Shown here: positions 1 through 8,664 of the stretch, piece by piece
Position numbering within the stretch: position 1 is the first letter of the stretch
Layout: every line of letters starts with the position of its first letter
Source of the DNA: CAYZMH01 sp964479445
GTDB lineage: Bacteria > Bacteroidota > Bacteroidia > Bacteroidales > GCA-2748055
Assembly (NCBI GenBank): GCA_964479445.1
Contig: CAYZMH010000003.1
Coordinates: 58,072-122,071, forward strand
Length of the DNA: 64,000 bases
Reading direction: 5' to 3'
Translations under genes and position numbers: made by a program
Notes under the pieces: model-generated
Database searches by the model: none
What the model was told of the DNA's origin: nothing
What the model saw: the letters and a program-made list of their open reading frames with translations, nothing else

Positions 1-583
1 CGGTTTGGGTTTCCAGTTCATCCCCGGGCATGATCTCCTGAACCAGTCCTGACCGGAAGCCTTCATCTGCAGGGATCGTACGCCCGGTAAGCATCCATTC
101 ACGAGCCCTGGTCACACCCGCTTTGCGGATTATAAACGGAGCGATGGTAGCGGGTATAAGGCCCAGTTTCACCTCTGTAAATGCAAAGGAAGAATCTTCA
201 GCGGCCAGGGCGATATCGCTTGCAGCTACTATTCCGTTGGCGCCCCCGATCACTTTTCCGCGGATGGTGGTAATTGTTACTTTGCTGCTGTGGTAGATGC
301 GATGAAAAAGTTCACCGAGTTCACGACTCTCCTGTTCCAGCTGGGCGGCTGATTGTGTCAGACCGTCTTTCATCCACTGCAGGTCGGCGCCGGCAGAAAA
401 GTTATGTCCCTTATGGCGGATAAGGATGATGGTGATTCCGGGGTCGTTATCCAGTTGGTCGAACTGCCTGTTGAACTCCCTGATCATGCCGATATGGAGG
501 GCATTGTGGACTTCGGGCCGGTTCAGCGTAAGCGTACCCATTTTACCCCTGCGGGATGATATGATCGTTTGCGAGGTATTCAT
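1..583 (-). CDS. liuC: Enoyl-CoA hydratase/isomerase, probable methylglutaconyl-CoA hydratase (partial, 3' end outside window)
   Basis: The reading frame opens with ATG at 583 and runs off the left edge, so about 194 residues are visible. It is a crotonase-fold protein: SAGADLQWM (about residues 63-71) and GKVIGGANG form the two oxyanion-hole loops that hold the acyl-CoA thioester. Of the two glutamates used by classical enoyl-CoA hydratase, the first position is glycine here (GGANG) while the second is kept (FTEVKLG). From memory of the family, loss of the first glutamate is usual in LiuC-type hydratases, which convert 3-methylglutaconyl-CoA to HMG-CoA in leucine breakdown. The gene starts 2 nt after the stop of the methylcrotonyl-CoA carboxylase gene, which strongly supports this substrate. 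Another crotonase activity cannot be excluded without the C-terminus. Confidence 0.85.
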   Translation of the reverse strand, partial: MNTSQTIISSRRGKMGTLTLNRPEVHNALHIGMIREFNRQFDQLDNDPGITIILIRHKGHNFSAGADLQWMKDGLTQSAAQLEQESRELGELFHRIYHSSKVTITTIRGKVIGGANGIVAASDIALAAEDSSFAFTEVKLGLIPATIAPFIIRKAGVTRAREWMLTGRTIPADEGFRSGLVQEIMPGDELETQT

Positions 584-585
584 AG

Positions 586-2193
586 TTACATGCGATAGAC
601 ACCGTACCGTGGTTCGTTATACTTTTTATTGAGGGACATGGAAATGGAGAGTCCAAGTATCCGGCGTGTATCGGCCGGATCGATGATGCCGTCATCCCAG
701 AGCCGGGATGTGCTGTAATAGGCGGATCCTTCATGTTCGTATTTTTCCAGGATTGGCCGGCGGATTGCTTCCCGTTCTTCTTTGTCGAGTTCCTTTCCCC
801 CGGATTTAGCCTGTTCCTCCTTGATGGTAGCAAGTACTTCGGCTGCCTGTTCGCCGCCCATGACCGATATCTTGGCATTGGGCCACATGAAGAGCAGCCG
901 CGGTTCGTAAGCCCTTCCCGACATGGCATAATTCCCTGCACCGAAGGAACCACCGGTGATGATCGTGAAACGGGGTACACGTGTATTGGCTACGGCATGT
1001 ACCATTTTGGCACCGTCTTTGGCGATTCCGCCATGCTCGGCATCTTTACCGACCATGAAGCCTGATATATTCTGCAGGAATACGATGGGTAGTCCGCGAT
1101 AATCGCATAGTTCCACGAAATGGGTTCCTTTGAGGGCCGATTCGGAAAAGAGGACCCCGTTATTGGCGATGATACCCACCGGGTACCCCATGATTCGTGC
1201 AAATCCGGTAACCAGGGTAGTACCGTAGTTTTCCTTGAACTCTGAGAATTCACTTCCATCCACCAGCCGGGCGATGATCTCACGTACATCATAGGATTCG
1301 CGGAGGGTGGGGGGAATGATCCCGTAGATCTCTTCGGGGTTATAGAGGGGCTCTTTCACCTCTGTTTTTTCAATGGGCTGACGTTCTTTTCCCTGTATCG
1401 TTTCAAAAATATTCCGGCAGATCTGCAGGGCATGCCGGTCGTTTTCGGCCAGGTGGTCGGCGACTCCCGAAATTCGGGTGTGCACTTCACCACCGCCGAG
1501 CTCTTCGGCGCTTACCTCTTCGCCGGTTGCGGCTTTGACCAGTGGGGGACCTCCCAGGAAGATGGTTCCCTGGTTTTTCACAATGATGGTTTCATCGCTC
1601 ATGGCAGGTACATACGCTCCTCCTGCAGTGCAGGAACCCATTACCACAGAGATCTGCGGTATACCGGCTGCCGAGAGTCGTGCCTGGTTGTAAAATATCC
1701 GGCCAAAGTCTTCTTTATCGGGGAAAACCTCTGCCTGGTTGGGCAGGAAAACTCCGCCTGAATCGACCAGGTAGACACACGGAAGGTGGTTCTGGTATGC
1801 AACCTCCTGGGCACGAAGGTGCTTTTTAATGGTTTCGTGTACATAGGTACCCCCTTTCACCGTGGCGTCGTTGGCAACCACCATGACCTCTTTTCCGTGG
1901 ATGACGCCGAGTCCGGTGACGATCCCTGCCGAAGGGAACTGGTCTTCGTATTGCCCGTTGGCCGCCAGGGTGGATAATTCGAGGAATGGTGTGTTGGCAT
2001 CCATCAGCAAGTTGATGCGGTCGCGGACCAGCAATTTGTTCCGTGACTCATGTTTTTTCCGGACTTTCTCAGGACCGCCCGGGTAGGTGAACCGTATTCT
2101 GTTTCGGAACTCTTCCAGGATAGTGCGGAAGTGCGCGTCGTTTTTCCTGAATGTGTCGGATTGCGTGTTTATTTGCGTTGATAAAGTCTTCAA
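586..2193 (-). CDS. liuB: Methylcrotonyl-CoA carboxylase, carboxyltransferase (beta) subunit
   Basis: A 535-residue carboxyltransferase of the biotin-dependent acyl-CoA carboxylase family. It transfers carboxyl from carboxybiotin to 3-methylcrotonyl-CoA in leucine catabolism. Seen in the sequence: the N-terminal INTQS motif typical of MCC beta, VDSGGVFLPNQ, the first crotonase-like oxyanion loop GSCTAGGAYVPAMSDE, and the C-terminal GGSFGAGNYAMSGRAY with MWPNAKISVMGGEQAAEV. Length is normal for the family. The start codon is TTG at 2193: no ATG lies in frame before residue 60 or so, and the conserved N-terminus begins directly after it. The biotin carboxylase/biotin carrier alpha subunit must lie outside the window. 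The next gene, 2 nt downstream, is the pathway's following enzyme. The birA gene at 26134 supplies the ligase that would biotinylate the alpha subunit. Confidence 0.93.
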   Translation of the reverse strand: MKTLSTQINTQSDTFRKNDAHFRTILEEFRNRIRFTYPGGPEKVRKKHESRNKLLVRDRINLLMDANTPFLELSTLAANGQYEDQFPSAGIVTGLGVIHGKEVMVVANDATVKGGTYVHETIKKHLRAQEVAYQNHLPCVYLVDSGGVFLPNQAEVFPDKEDFGRIFYNQARLSAAGIPQISVVMGSCTAGGAYVPAMSDETIIVKNQGTIFLGGPPLVKAATGEEVSAEELGGGEVHTRISGVADHLAENDRHALQICRNIFETIQGKERQPIEKTEVKEPLYNPEEIYGIIPPTLRESYDVREIIARLVDGSEFSEFKENYGTTLVTGFARIMGYPVGIIANNGVLFSESALKGTHFVELCDYRGLPIVFLQNISGFMVGKDAEHGGIAKDGAKMVHAVANTRVPRFTIITGGSFGAGNYAMSGRAYEPRLLFMWPNAKISVMGGEQAAEVLATIKEEQAKSGGKELDKEEREAIRRPILEKYEHEGSAYYSTSRLWDDGIIDPADTRRILGLSISMSLNKKYNEPRYGVYRM

Positions 2194-2473
2194 TGCTATC
2201 TGTTTTACACGTTTTTTATAATCTTTTAACAGTTGCCTTTCAGTTTTGTTTAAAATTTACCCGAAAAAGACTAAACAAAATTAAACAAATTTGTAATGTC
2301 AGGTATTGGATATCGCTGTTTACAGAGGGTTTTTTGTTTGTTTGCCGGTCTCATGATGATTGATTTATTCCGGGTGATTACGGGGTAGAGAGGGGAGTAT
2401 TGGATTTGTATCAAAAGATTATGTACGGGAATTTTCTGAATGTTGCTGGTGGCCGGTATATAACAGGGTTGAA

Positions 2474-3253
2474 TCAATCGGTTTGTTTTGCCTGGTATTC
2501 TTTATTGGGATCAAGGTGCAGGTATCGCGAAAAGAATTTCACGCCGATATAGAACGGGATGGTATCGAGGAGGGCGGAAGCCATTTTAAATACATAATTG
2601 GAGAGGATCAGTATGACCAGGCCGTGCAGCACCGTATCCCCGGGGGTAATGTGGATGGCATCTGCGTAGAAATAGGTGATCAGGATCACCGCGACGGAGT
2701 CGACCATCTGGCTGGTAAGGGTTGAACCGTTATTTCTCAGCCACAGGGCTTTGCCTTTTGTAAGTTTCTTCAGCAGGTGGAAGATCTGCACATCGACAAA
2801 CTGGGCGGTCAGGTATGCGATCATGGAAGCCAGGGTGGCCATGGATGTCCACCTGCGGATCTGGAAAAAGGTGCGGTTCGGATCGTGGAGGGCCGGTAAA
2901 CCGTCTGCTTCGATCACCGGGTGCGGGGGCAGGGCACCGCCAAGCCAGAGGATAAACAGGACCCAGATATTTAGCAGGAGTCCGACCCACACCACCATAT
3001 TAGCCCGTTTTTTTCCATACAGTTCACTTATAAAGTCTGTACACAGGAAAGTAATGGGGTAGGGCAGGACCCCCACAAATACAACGAAGGGTATGGTGCG
3101 TCCCCACAGGGTGAAGGAGAGATCGATCTGCCGGGAGATTCCCAGAATATTCAAAACGGCAAGTGTTCCGAGAAACAAACCTGAGAGGATCACGAAAACG
3201 ACTTCTCGCCGGCGGGCAATGTGTTTGTCCACTACTTCATTGGGTCCGAACAT
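2474..3253 (-). CDS. Queuosine precursor transporter (VUT/YhhQ family)
   Basis: A 259-residue integral membrane protein with about six hydrophobic segments. The family signatures are visible: PYPITFLCTDFISELYGKKRA in the first half (shown here over about residues 63-83) and NNGSTLTSQMVDS in the second, the latter being the conserved polar stretch of the vitamin-uptake-transporter (VUT) family. In E. coli the homologue YhhQ imports preQ0/preQ1, precursors of the tRNA base queuosine; the same role is inferred here. It stands alone, 280 nt upstream of liuB on the same strand, with no queuosine enzymes nearby. Substrate choice between preQ0, preQ1 and queuine cannot be told from the sequence. Confidence 0.85.
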   Translation of the reverse strand: MFGPNEVVDKHIARRREVVFVILSGLFLGTLAVLNILGISRQIDLSFTLWGRTIPFVVFVGVLPYPITFLCTDFISELYGKKRANMVVWVGLLLNIWVLFILWLGGALPPHPVIEADGLPALHDPNRTFFQIRRWTSMATLASMIAYLTAQFVDVQIFHLLKKLTKGKALWLRNNGSTLTSQMVDSVAVILITYFYADAIHITPGDTVLHGLVILILSNYVFKMASALLDTIPFYIGVKFFSRYLHLDPNKEYQAKQTD

Positions 3254-3489
3254 GCTTGAAGATCAATTATAAATCCCTAATTTATTAAAATTAATTACAA
3301 TCGAAACCCGCTTATGTTTTTAAAAATCAACTTTCCACATTTTATTAAGAAGAGATGATGAAGTAATTCTCAATATATCAAAGGATTACATTTTAGATAC
3401 CGGATTTATCCGTTGTCTGCACTCTTTACTCGCCGGAGAAGCACGAAAAATTTTGTATTTTGGTTTGTTAAAATGCCTAAATCTCCTTC

Positions 3490-6400
3490 ATGGCTCTGCG
3501 TATAGCCAACATGCTGAACATTGAGCAGGAGGAACGGGGAATAGTTTTCCTGTTGCTTACCCAGTCGGTTTTCCTTGGGATTTTTGCCGGTGCGCTTGAT
3601 GTAGGGGCCAACGCCCTTTTCCTTGAGCACTACAGGGCGGATCTTATCCCCAGGGCATTCATGCTGTCAGGGATTGTGGGCATATTATTCACTTCGCTCT
3701 ATACCTTTTTTCAACCGCGGATCAGGTTTAAACTTTTTGTCCTGATCAACCTGGTGTTGGTGATCCTGATCACGGGAATTTTATGGTTCGGATTCAGATT
3801 GGTCGCCCAGGACTGGCTGGCTTTTGCGGTGTTTGTTATGATGGGTCCGCTGATTATTGTGAGTATGCTGGGATTCTGGGGAACAGCCGGGCGGTATTTT
3901 ACCCTGAGAGAAGGAAAAAGGTTATTTGGTGTTATTGATACAGGTTCAGTCATTGGAATGATCCTGGCATTTTATGCCGTTCCCGTGCTGCTTCAGTTTG
4001 ATTTCAGGGTGGAGAATACGCTGCTAATCGGGTTTCTCAGCCTGGTGTTTGCGCTGTTTTTTCAGCTGATCATAATAAACCGGTATGCATTCAAGGCCCG
4101 GAAAGAGATGGTAAAACCGGTCACGCGTAAAACGGGATTCCTTGACCTGTTCAAAAACCGGTATACTACCATGATGGCTCTTTTCGTGGTGTTAAGTGTG
4201 GTGACGGCTTTTTTTATTCATTACAGCTTTTTATGGGTAACGGAGTCCAACTATACTGACAGCCGTGAGCGAGCCAGTTTTATCGGTGCTTTTTTCGGTA
4301 CGATGATGGTATTCACGATCATTGTAAAAAGTACCCTGTATGGCTGGATGATGAAGAATTACGGGTTACGGGTGGCCCTGCTGGTATCCCCGGTGTTGTT
4401 ACTGGTTATGACGGTGATTGCAGCGATCGTGGGGGGTGCTTTTGGCTTTGCGGCCGAGGCGGCCAGCTTCACCTTTTTCTTTCTGGTCATATCGCTCTCC
4501 AAGCTGTTCAATAAATCCCTGAAAGATGCTATTGAAGGTCCTTCCATGAAGATACTCTACCAGTCGCTGGACTCTTCTGTGCGGTATGATGTCCAGGCAC
4601 GGATTGACGGGGTGGTCAATGAGCTGACAGCTTTCTCAGCGGGATTGCTTATGAGCGGATTGCTGGTCCTGGATTTTATAAAGATCATTCACTTCAGCTA
4701 CATTCTTATTGCTATTCTGGTAGCCTGGGTGATCCTGGGAATATCCCTCTATCGATCTTACCGCCACACGCTGAATGCTTCCCTGTCAACAGCCCGGTCG
4801 GTTCAGCCGGCAGACGCTCCCCTCCGTTTCCTGGATATACCTGCCGCCTTCAAGGTCCCCATGGTATATGAGATGATGCATGTACATCCCTATTTTTACC
4901 ATATTGCCGCTGACAGGGGAATGGACGGGTTGCTTGAATCTGAAAAGGAGACAAACCGGTTGCATGCCTGGGAATTTATTCAGACAACCCTTTTCGGGGG
5001 TCCGGATGATCTCCCGGAGAAAGTACGAAAGAGCCCTCTCCACCCTGAATTGGAGCGGATGATGGAGCGGTACGAAAAGGTGCGAAATTTTCCCGGGGGT
5101 GATCTGAACGAAGCCTTTCATTCGAGTGATGAAGAGAGGGTACTGGCTGCCCTGTATGAAACGGTTCGCAGAAACGACCGGAGCCAGGTTCCGAATCTTA
5201 TCATGCTGTTACGCGCCAGGGACAGAGTCCTGAGGGCTGCTGCCATAGAGGCAGCCGGGAAGATGAGGATTGATGAGATGGGAAGTTATCTCGTGGAAAC
5301 CCTCGGTGATCGCCGTCTGTATGCGGTTACCTGGTCTTCCCTGGTAAAAATGGGTGAAGCGGTCATTGACAATCTAGAAAATCTATTTCACAAAACAGGG
5401 GTTGATGAGCGGGTACAGGTTCGGACCGTGCGGGCCATGGCTGCAATCGGTGGTGAGAAAGCGCAGCGGTATATGCTGGCCAAGACCAATTATCACCAGC
5501 GGGATGTCAGGGAGGCTGCGGTGAACGGATTGTTTCATTCCGGTTACCAGGCAGATGCTTCATCCCGGCTGATGCTGGAACAGGAGATTTTTTCCACGGT
5601 AGAAGCAGGGGCGTGGAACATTGCTGCAGAATATACTATCCGGGAAAATGATCCGGAGAACGGATTGTTGCAGGCGATCCGTGAGGAGATTGACCGGAAC
5701 AATCAGTTCCTGTTTGAGCTCCTGGGAATAACTTATGATCGCCATGCCATCGGTCATATACGGGAGAATCTCCGGGAGGCGGATAACCAGGACAGCAGTT
5801 ATGCACTGGAGTTGATGAATCTGGTAGTGGATGACCAGGTAAAGAGTTACCTGGAGCCCTATTTTGATGACCGTCCGGTTCCGGATAAGATCCGGCAGCT
5901 GCAGGTTGAAATGCCTGTTGAGATACTATCATACGGGGAGGTACTGAGGCAGATCATTGTAAGGGATGGATTGTATTTGGGAACTTTCATCCGGGCATGT
6001 GCCATTGAGGCGGCGGGCAGGCTGGAGGACCTGCAGCTCCGTGATCACCTGGCTGCCCAGGTTTTTCATCCGGAGCCGGTGATCGTGGAGTCTGCCGCGG
6101 CCGTATTAACCGACCGGTATCCCGAGGACTACGGGGAGATCTCTGCCCGTGTTGGAGTTCCTTTTAAGGATATTTTGGAACAATCGGGATTCCATCACCT
6201 GCGTTCTGCACACCCCGGAATCAAACTGGTTCTGGAACTCAAGCAGTGGCCTCTTTTTCGGGCAGTGCCCCTGGAGTCTTTACTCAGGCTTGCCCGCCTG
6301 ATCAGGAAGAATGGTGAGACCGATCTCCGGGATTTAACGCGGATTACCTATCTTTATTCCACCGTCCCGCAGACCGGTGAAGCAATAAGTAACGGGTGGA

Positions 6401-6600
6401 TCGCTGTAATTCCGGCGCATTCCGGTCTGGCAGAGCGCATTGAAGGTTTTAAACGTAACAACGAGGTCACCATTTATCAAACCGGGTTGCAGGATACAAG
6501 GATTTTATTATTTGATGACCATGATCTGCTGAACTGTTTTGCCCGGCAGTTTGGTAGTGAAAGAGACGGTGCTGAAATGGCCGGACTGGAGGAAAACTAA
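3490..6600 (+). CDS. ADP/ATP-translocase-like (NTT/MFS-type) membrane protein with HEAT repeats and a C-terminal cNMP-binding-like region
   Basis: A 1036-residue protein in three parts. Residues 1 to about 430 hold roughly 11-12 hydrophobic segments arranged like the bacterial/plastid nucleotide transporter (TLC, NTT) family; motifs such as GFWGTAGRYFTLREGKRLFG and the long loop SSVRYDVQARIDGVVNEL fit that family. Residues about 530-900 form helical HEAT-like repeats (recurrent RAAAIEAAGKMR, VQVRTVRAMAAIGGEKA, VREAAVNGLFH patterns). The last 130 residues begin ELKQWPLFRAVPLESLLRLA, which resembles the start of a cyclic-nucleotide-binding barrel but lacks a clear phosphate-binding cassette. 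It opens a run of six closely spaced genes, 17 nt before a phosphatase gene. Transport of nucleotides is not established; such fusions may act as membrane-anchored sensors or scaffolds. Confidence 0.75.
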   Translation: MALRIANMLNIEQEERGIVFLLLTQSVFLGIFAGALDVGANALFLEHYRADLIPRAFMLSGIVGILFTSLYTFFQPRIRFKLFVLINLVLVILITGILWFGFRLVAQDWLAFAVFVMMGPLIIVSMLGFWGTAGRYFTLREGKRLFGVIDTGSVIGMILAFYAVPVLLQFDFRVENTLLIGFLSLVFALFFQLIIINRYAFKARKEMVKPVTRKTGFLDLFKNRYTTMMALFVVLSVVTAFFIHYSFLWVTESNYTDSRERASFIGAFFGTMMVFTIIVKSTLYGWMMKNYGLRVALLVSPVLLLVMTVIAAIVGGAFGFAAEAASFTFFFLVISLSKLFNKSLKDAIEGPSMKILYQSLDSSVRYDVQARIDGVVNELTAFSAGLLMSGLLVLDFIKIIHFSYILIAILVAWVILGISLYRSYRHTLNASLSTARSVQPADAPLRFLDIPAAFKVPMVYEMMHVHPYFYHIAADRGMDGLLESEKETNRLHAWEFIQTTLFGGPDDLPEKVRKSPLHPELERMMERYEKVRNFPGGDLNEAFHSSDEERVLAALYETVRRNDRSQVPNLIMLLRARDRVLRAAAIEAAGKMRIDEMGSYLVETLGDRRLYAVTWSSLVKMGEAVIDNLENLFHKTGVDERVQVRTVRAMAAIGGEKAQRYMLAKTNYHQRDVREAAVNGLFHSGYQADASSRLMLEQEIFSTVEAGAWNIAAEYTIRENDPENGLLQAIREEIDRNNQFLFELLGITYDRHAIGHIRENLREADNQDSSYALELMNLVVDDQVKSYLEPYFDDRPVPDKIRQLQVEMPVEILSYGEVLRQIIVRDGLYLGTFIRACAIEAAGRLEDLQLRDHLAAQVFHPEPVIVESAAAVLTDRYPEDYGEISARVGVPFKDILEQSGFHHLRSAHPGIKLVLELKQWPLFRAVPLESLLRLARLIRKNGETDLRDLTRITYLYSTVPQTGEAISNGWIAVIPAHSGLAERIEGFKRNNEVTIYQTGLQDTRILLFDDHDLLNCFARQFGSERDGAEMAGLEEN

Positions 6601-6617
6601 ACTATAGTAGCACGGAG

Positions 6618-8639
6618 ATGCAAAAACGAACGACCATATTTAAACAGTTGATTCTGAACATTGTAATTCCGGCCCTGCTGGCTTTACTGGTGCTGGGTAT
6701 CCTGAATGTGCAGCAGACCTGGAGCATCCTGGAGGAGGCCAGTGAGAACAAGAGCCAGATTATCAGTGAGGAGATTCGCCAGATCCACGAATTGCAGGAT
6801 ATGGCCATGCGTATCCTGGAGCAGCAAATCGATCCGGAGATGCGGCGATACAGTGAAATCCTGGTTCAGGATGTGTTTGAAGAGACCGAGGGCATCGAGG
6901 AGGCCGACCTGGAGGCCATACGACGGGAGATTGGTATGAATCCCCGCCTGCAGGACATTTATGTGATCGATCGTAACGGAGTGGTGGTTAATACAACCTT
7001 CAAGAAAGATTTGGGTTTGAACCTGTTTGAATTCGGACCCGAGCACCAGGAATTGCTGGAATCGGTCTGGAATCGGGACACCTTTCTCAGCGAAAAATTT
7101 ACGGTGGAACACACCACGAAGCGATTGAAGAAATTCACTTATATGCCAACACAGGACGGGAGGTACCTGATTGAACTGGGTGTTTATTCGGCGCGTGCTG
7201 ACAGTATTTTACATTTTGTTCAGGAACGCATGAATTCCATGTCCAATGTGCAGAAGAATATTATGTCGGTGGACCTGTTCATCGGCATGGAGAGTCCCAT
7301 ATCCCTGAACGGGGATGGGAAGATCTCAGATGATCATATGGATATTTACAGGGAGGTGCTTCAATCGCGAACGCGTCAAACTCTCGATGACCGTGACAGC
7401 GATCCTCCCAGGCGGTACGATTATATTTTTCTCGACCGGAAAAACACGAGCCTTTACAGGGAATCGGTGATCCGGATCGTATCGGATATCAGCGAGGAGA
7501 TTATGGTATTGCGCCGGGAACTGCTCAAATTCCTGCTGGTATTCAGCGTTACTGTTGCGATCGTTGTCGTATTGCTATACCGCAAAACCCGGGTGATCAC
7601 AGATCCCATTAAAAAATTGGTTTCCAATGTAAACCGGATTACCGCCGGGCATTTGAAAGAGCGTGCCGAGGTAGTGGGCAACAACGAGATCACCTCGCTT
7701 TCTGAAAAATTCAACGCCATGATCGCCCAGCTGGAGAGTTATTACTACGAGCTGGAAGAGAAGGTGCGGGAACGTACGGCCGAGGTAGTGGCCCAGAAGG
7801 AGGAGATTGAGGCTCAGCGTGACACGCTTCAACAGCAGCGTAACATGCTGGCGGAATTTAACGATTCGTTACAGAGAGCCTATACGGAGATAGAAGACAG
7901 CATTCACTACGCCAGCCGGATCCAAAATGCAATCCTGCCCCCCGGGGATTACCTGGAAAGGGTGATTCCCAATGGTTTTTTCTATTACAGGCCAAGGGAC
8001 ATTGTTTCGGGTGATTTCTACTGGGTGGCCTCCAAAGAGGACCTGGTGATCGTTGCCGCGGTGGATTGTACCGGGCACGGTGTGCCCGGAGCTTTCATGT
8101 CCATTGTCGGGAATAATCAGCTCAACTATGCACTGAATGTGAAGAATGCCACCAATCCATCCGATATTTTGCATATACTGGATGAGGGAGTAACCAATAC
8201 GCTGCGTCAGACAGAAGACGAATCGGTGCAGGATGGTATGGATCTTGCGCTTGTAACGATCGACCAAAAGAAACAGATCCTCCGGTATTCGGGTGCCTTC
8301 AATCCGCTCGTTATGGTTCGCGGGGGAGAGCTTACTCGGATCAAGGCCGACCGCATTCCGATTGGCGGCCATATTCTTCAGACAAATAAGCGTTTTACGA
8401 CCCATGAGATCCCTTATAAGAAGGGTGATATGATCTACCTCTTTTCCGATGGATATCCTGATCAGTTCGGAGGGCCGAAGAAAGGAAAGTATCGCTCCGG
8501 TAAATTTGTGAAGTTTTTACAGGCCCTGTATGATCAGTCGCTCGGGGAGCAGTATGAAAGCCTTGACCGGGAGTTGAAAGAGTGGATGGGGGACGAACCC
8601 CAGGTAGATGATATACTCGTGGTCGGCATCAGGTTGTAG
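6618..8639 (+). CDS. Membrane-bound SpoIIE-family (PP2C-like) protein phosphatase with periplasmic sensor and HAMP domain
   Basis: A 673-residue one-protein signal transducer. A first membrane helix lies near residues 13-30, followed by a periplasmic sensing region of about 270 residues, a second helix near 300-320 (FLLVFSVTVAIVVVLLY), a HAMP linker to about 375, a coiled coil to about 440 and a SpoIIE phosphatase domain to the end. Metal-binding motifs are present: SGDFYWV, AVDCTGHGVPGAFMS, DGMDLALV and the final DGYPDQFG and DDILVVGIRL. Such enzymes remove phosphate from serine/threonine of partner proteins in response to an envelope signal. No STAS-domain partner or anti-sigma kinase is adjacent; the closest potential partners are the STAND ATPase 25 nt downstream and the HEAT protein 17 nt upstream. 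Confidence 0.9.
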   Translation: MQKRTTIFKQLILNIVIPALLALLVLGILNVQQTWSILEEASENKSQIISEEIRQIHELQDMAMRILEQQIDPEMRRYSEILVQDVFEETEGIEEADLEAIRREIGMNPRLQDIYVIDRNGVVVNTTFKKDLGLNLFEFGPEHQELLESVWNRDTFLSEKFTVEHTTKRLKKFTYMPTQDGRYLIELGVYSARADSILHFVQERMNSMSNVQKNIMSVDLFIGMESPISLNGDGKISDDHMDIYREVLQSRTRQTLDDRDSDPPRRYDYIFLDRKNTSLYRESVIRIVSDISEEIMVLRRELLKFLLVFSVTVAIVVVLLYRKTRVITDPIKKLVSNVNRITAGHLKERAEVVGNNEITSLSEKFNAMIAQLESYYYELEEKVRERTAEVVAQKEEIEAQRDTLQQQRNMLAEFNDSLQRAYTEIEDSIHYASRIQNAILPPGDYLERVIPNGFFYYRPRDIVSGDFYWVASKEDLVIVAAVDCTGHGVPGAFMSIVGNNQLNYALNVKNATNPSDILHILDEGVTNTLRQTEDESVQDGMDLALVTIDQKKQILRYSGAFNPLVMVRGGELTRIKADRIPIGGHILQTNKRFTTHEIPYKKGDMIYLFSDGYPDQFGGPKKGKYRSGKFVKFLQALYDQSLGEQYESLDRELKEWMGDEPQVDDILVVGIRL

Positions 8640-8664
8640 CAATGCGACACCAACATATGTTTGT

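Noticed and set aside
2244..2280. Inverted repeat TTTTGTTTA/TAAACAAAA upstream of liuB considered as an operator
   Set aside because: AT-rich arms with a 19-nt spacer in a low-complexity region; could easily arise by chance.
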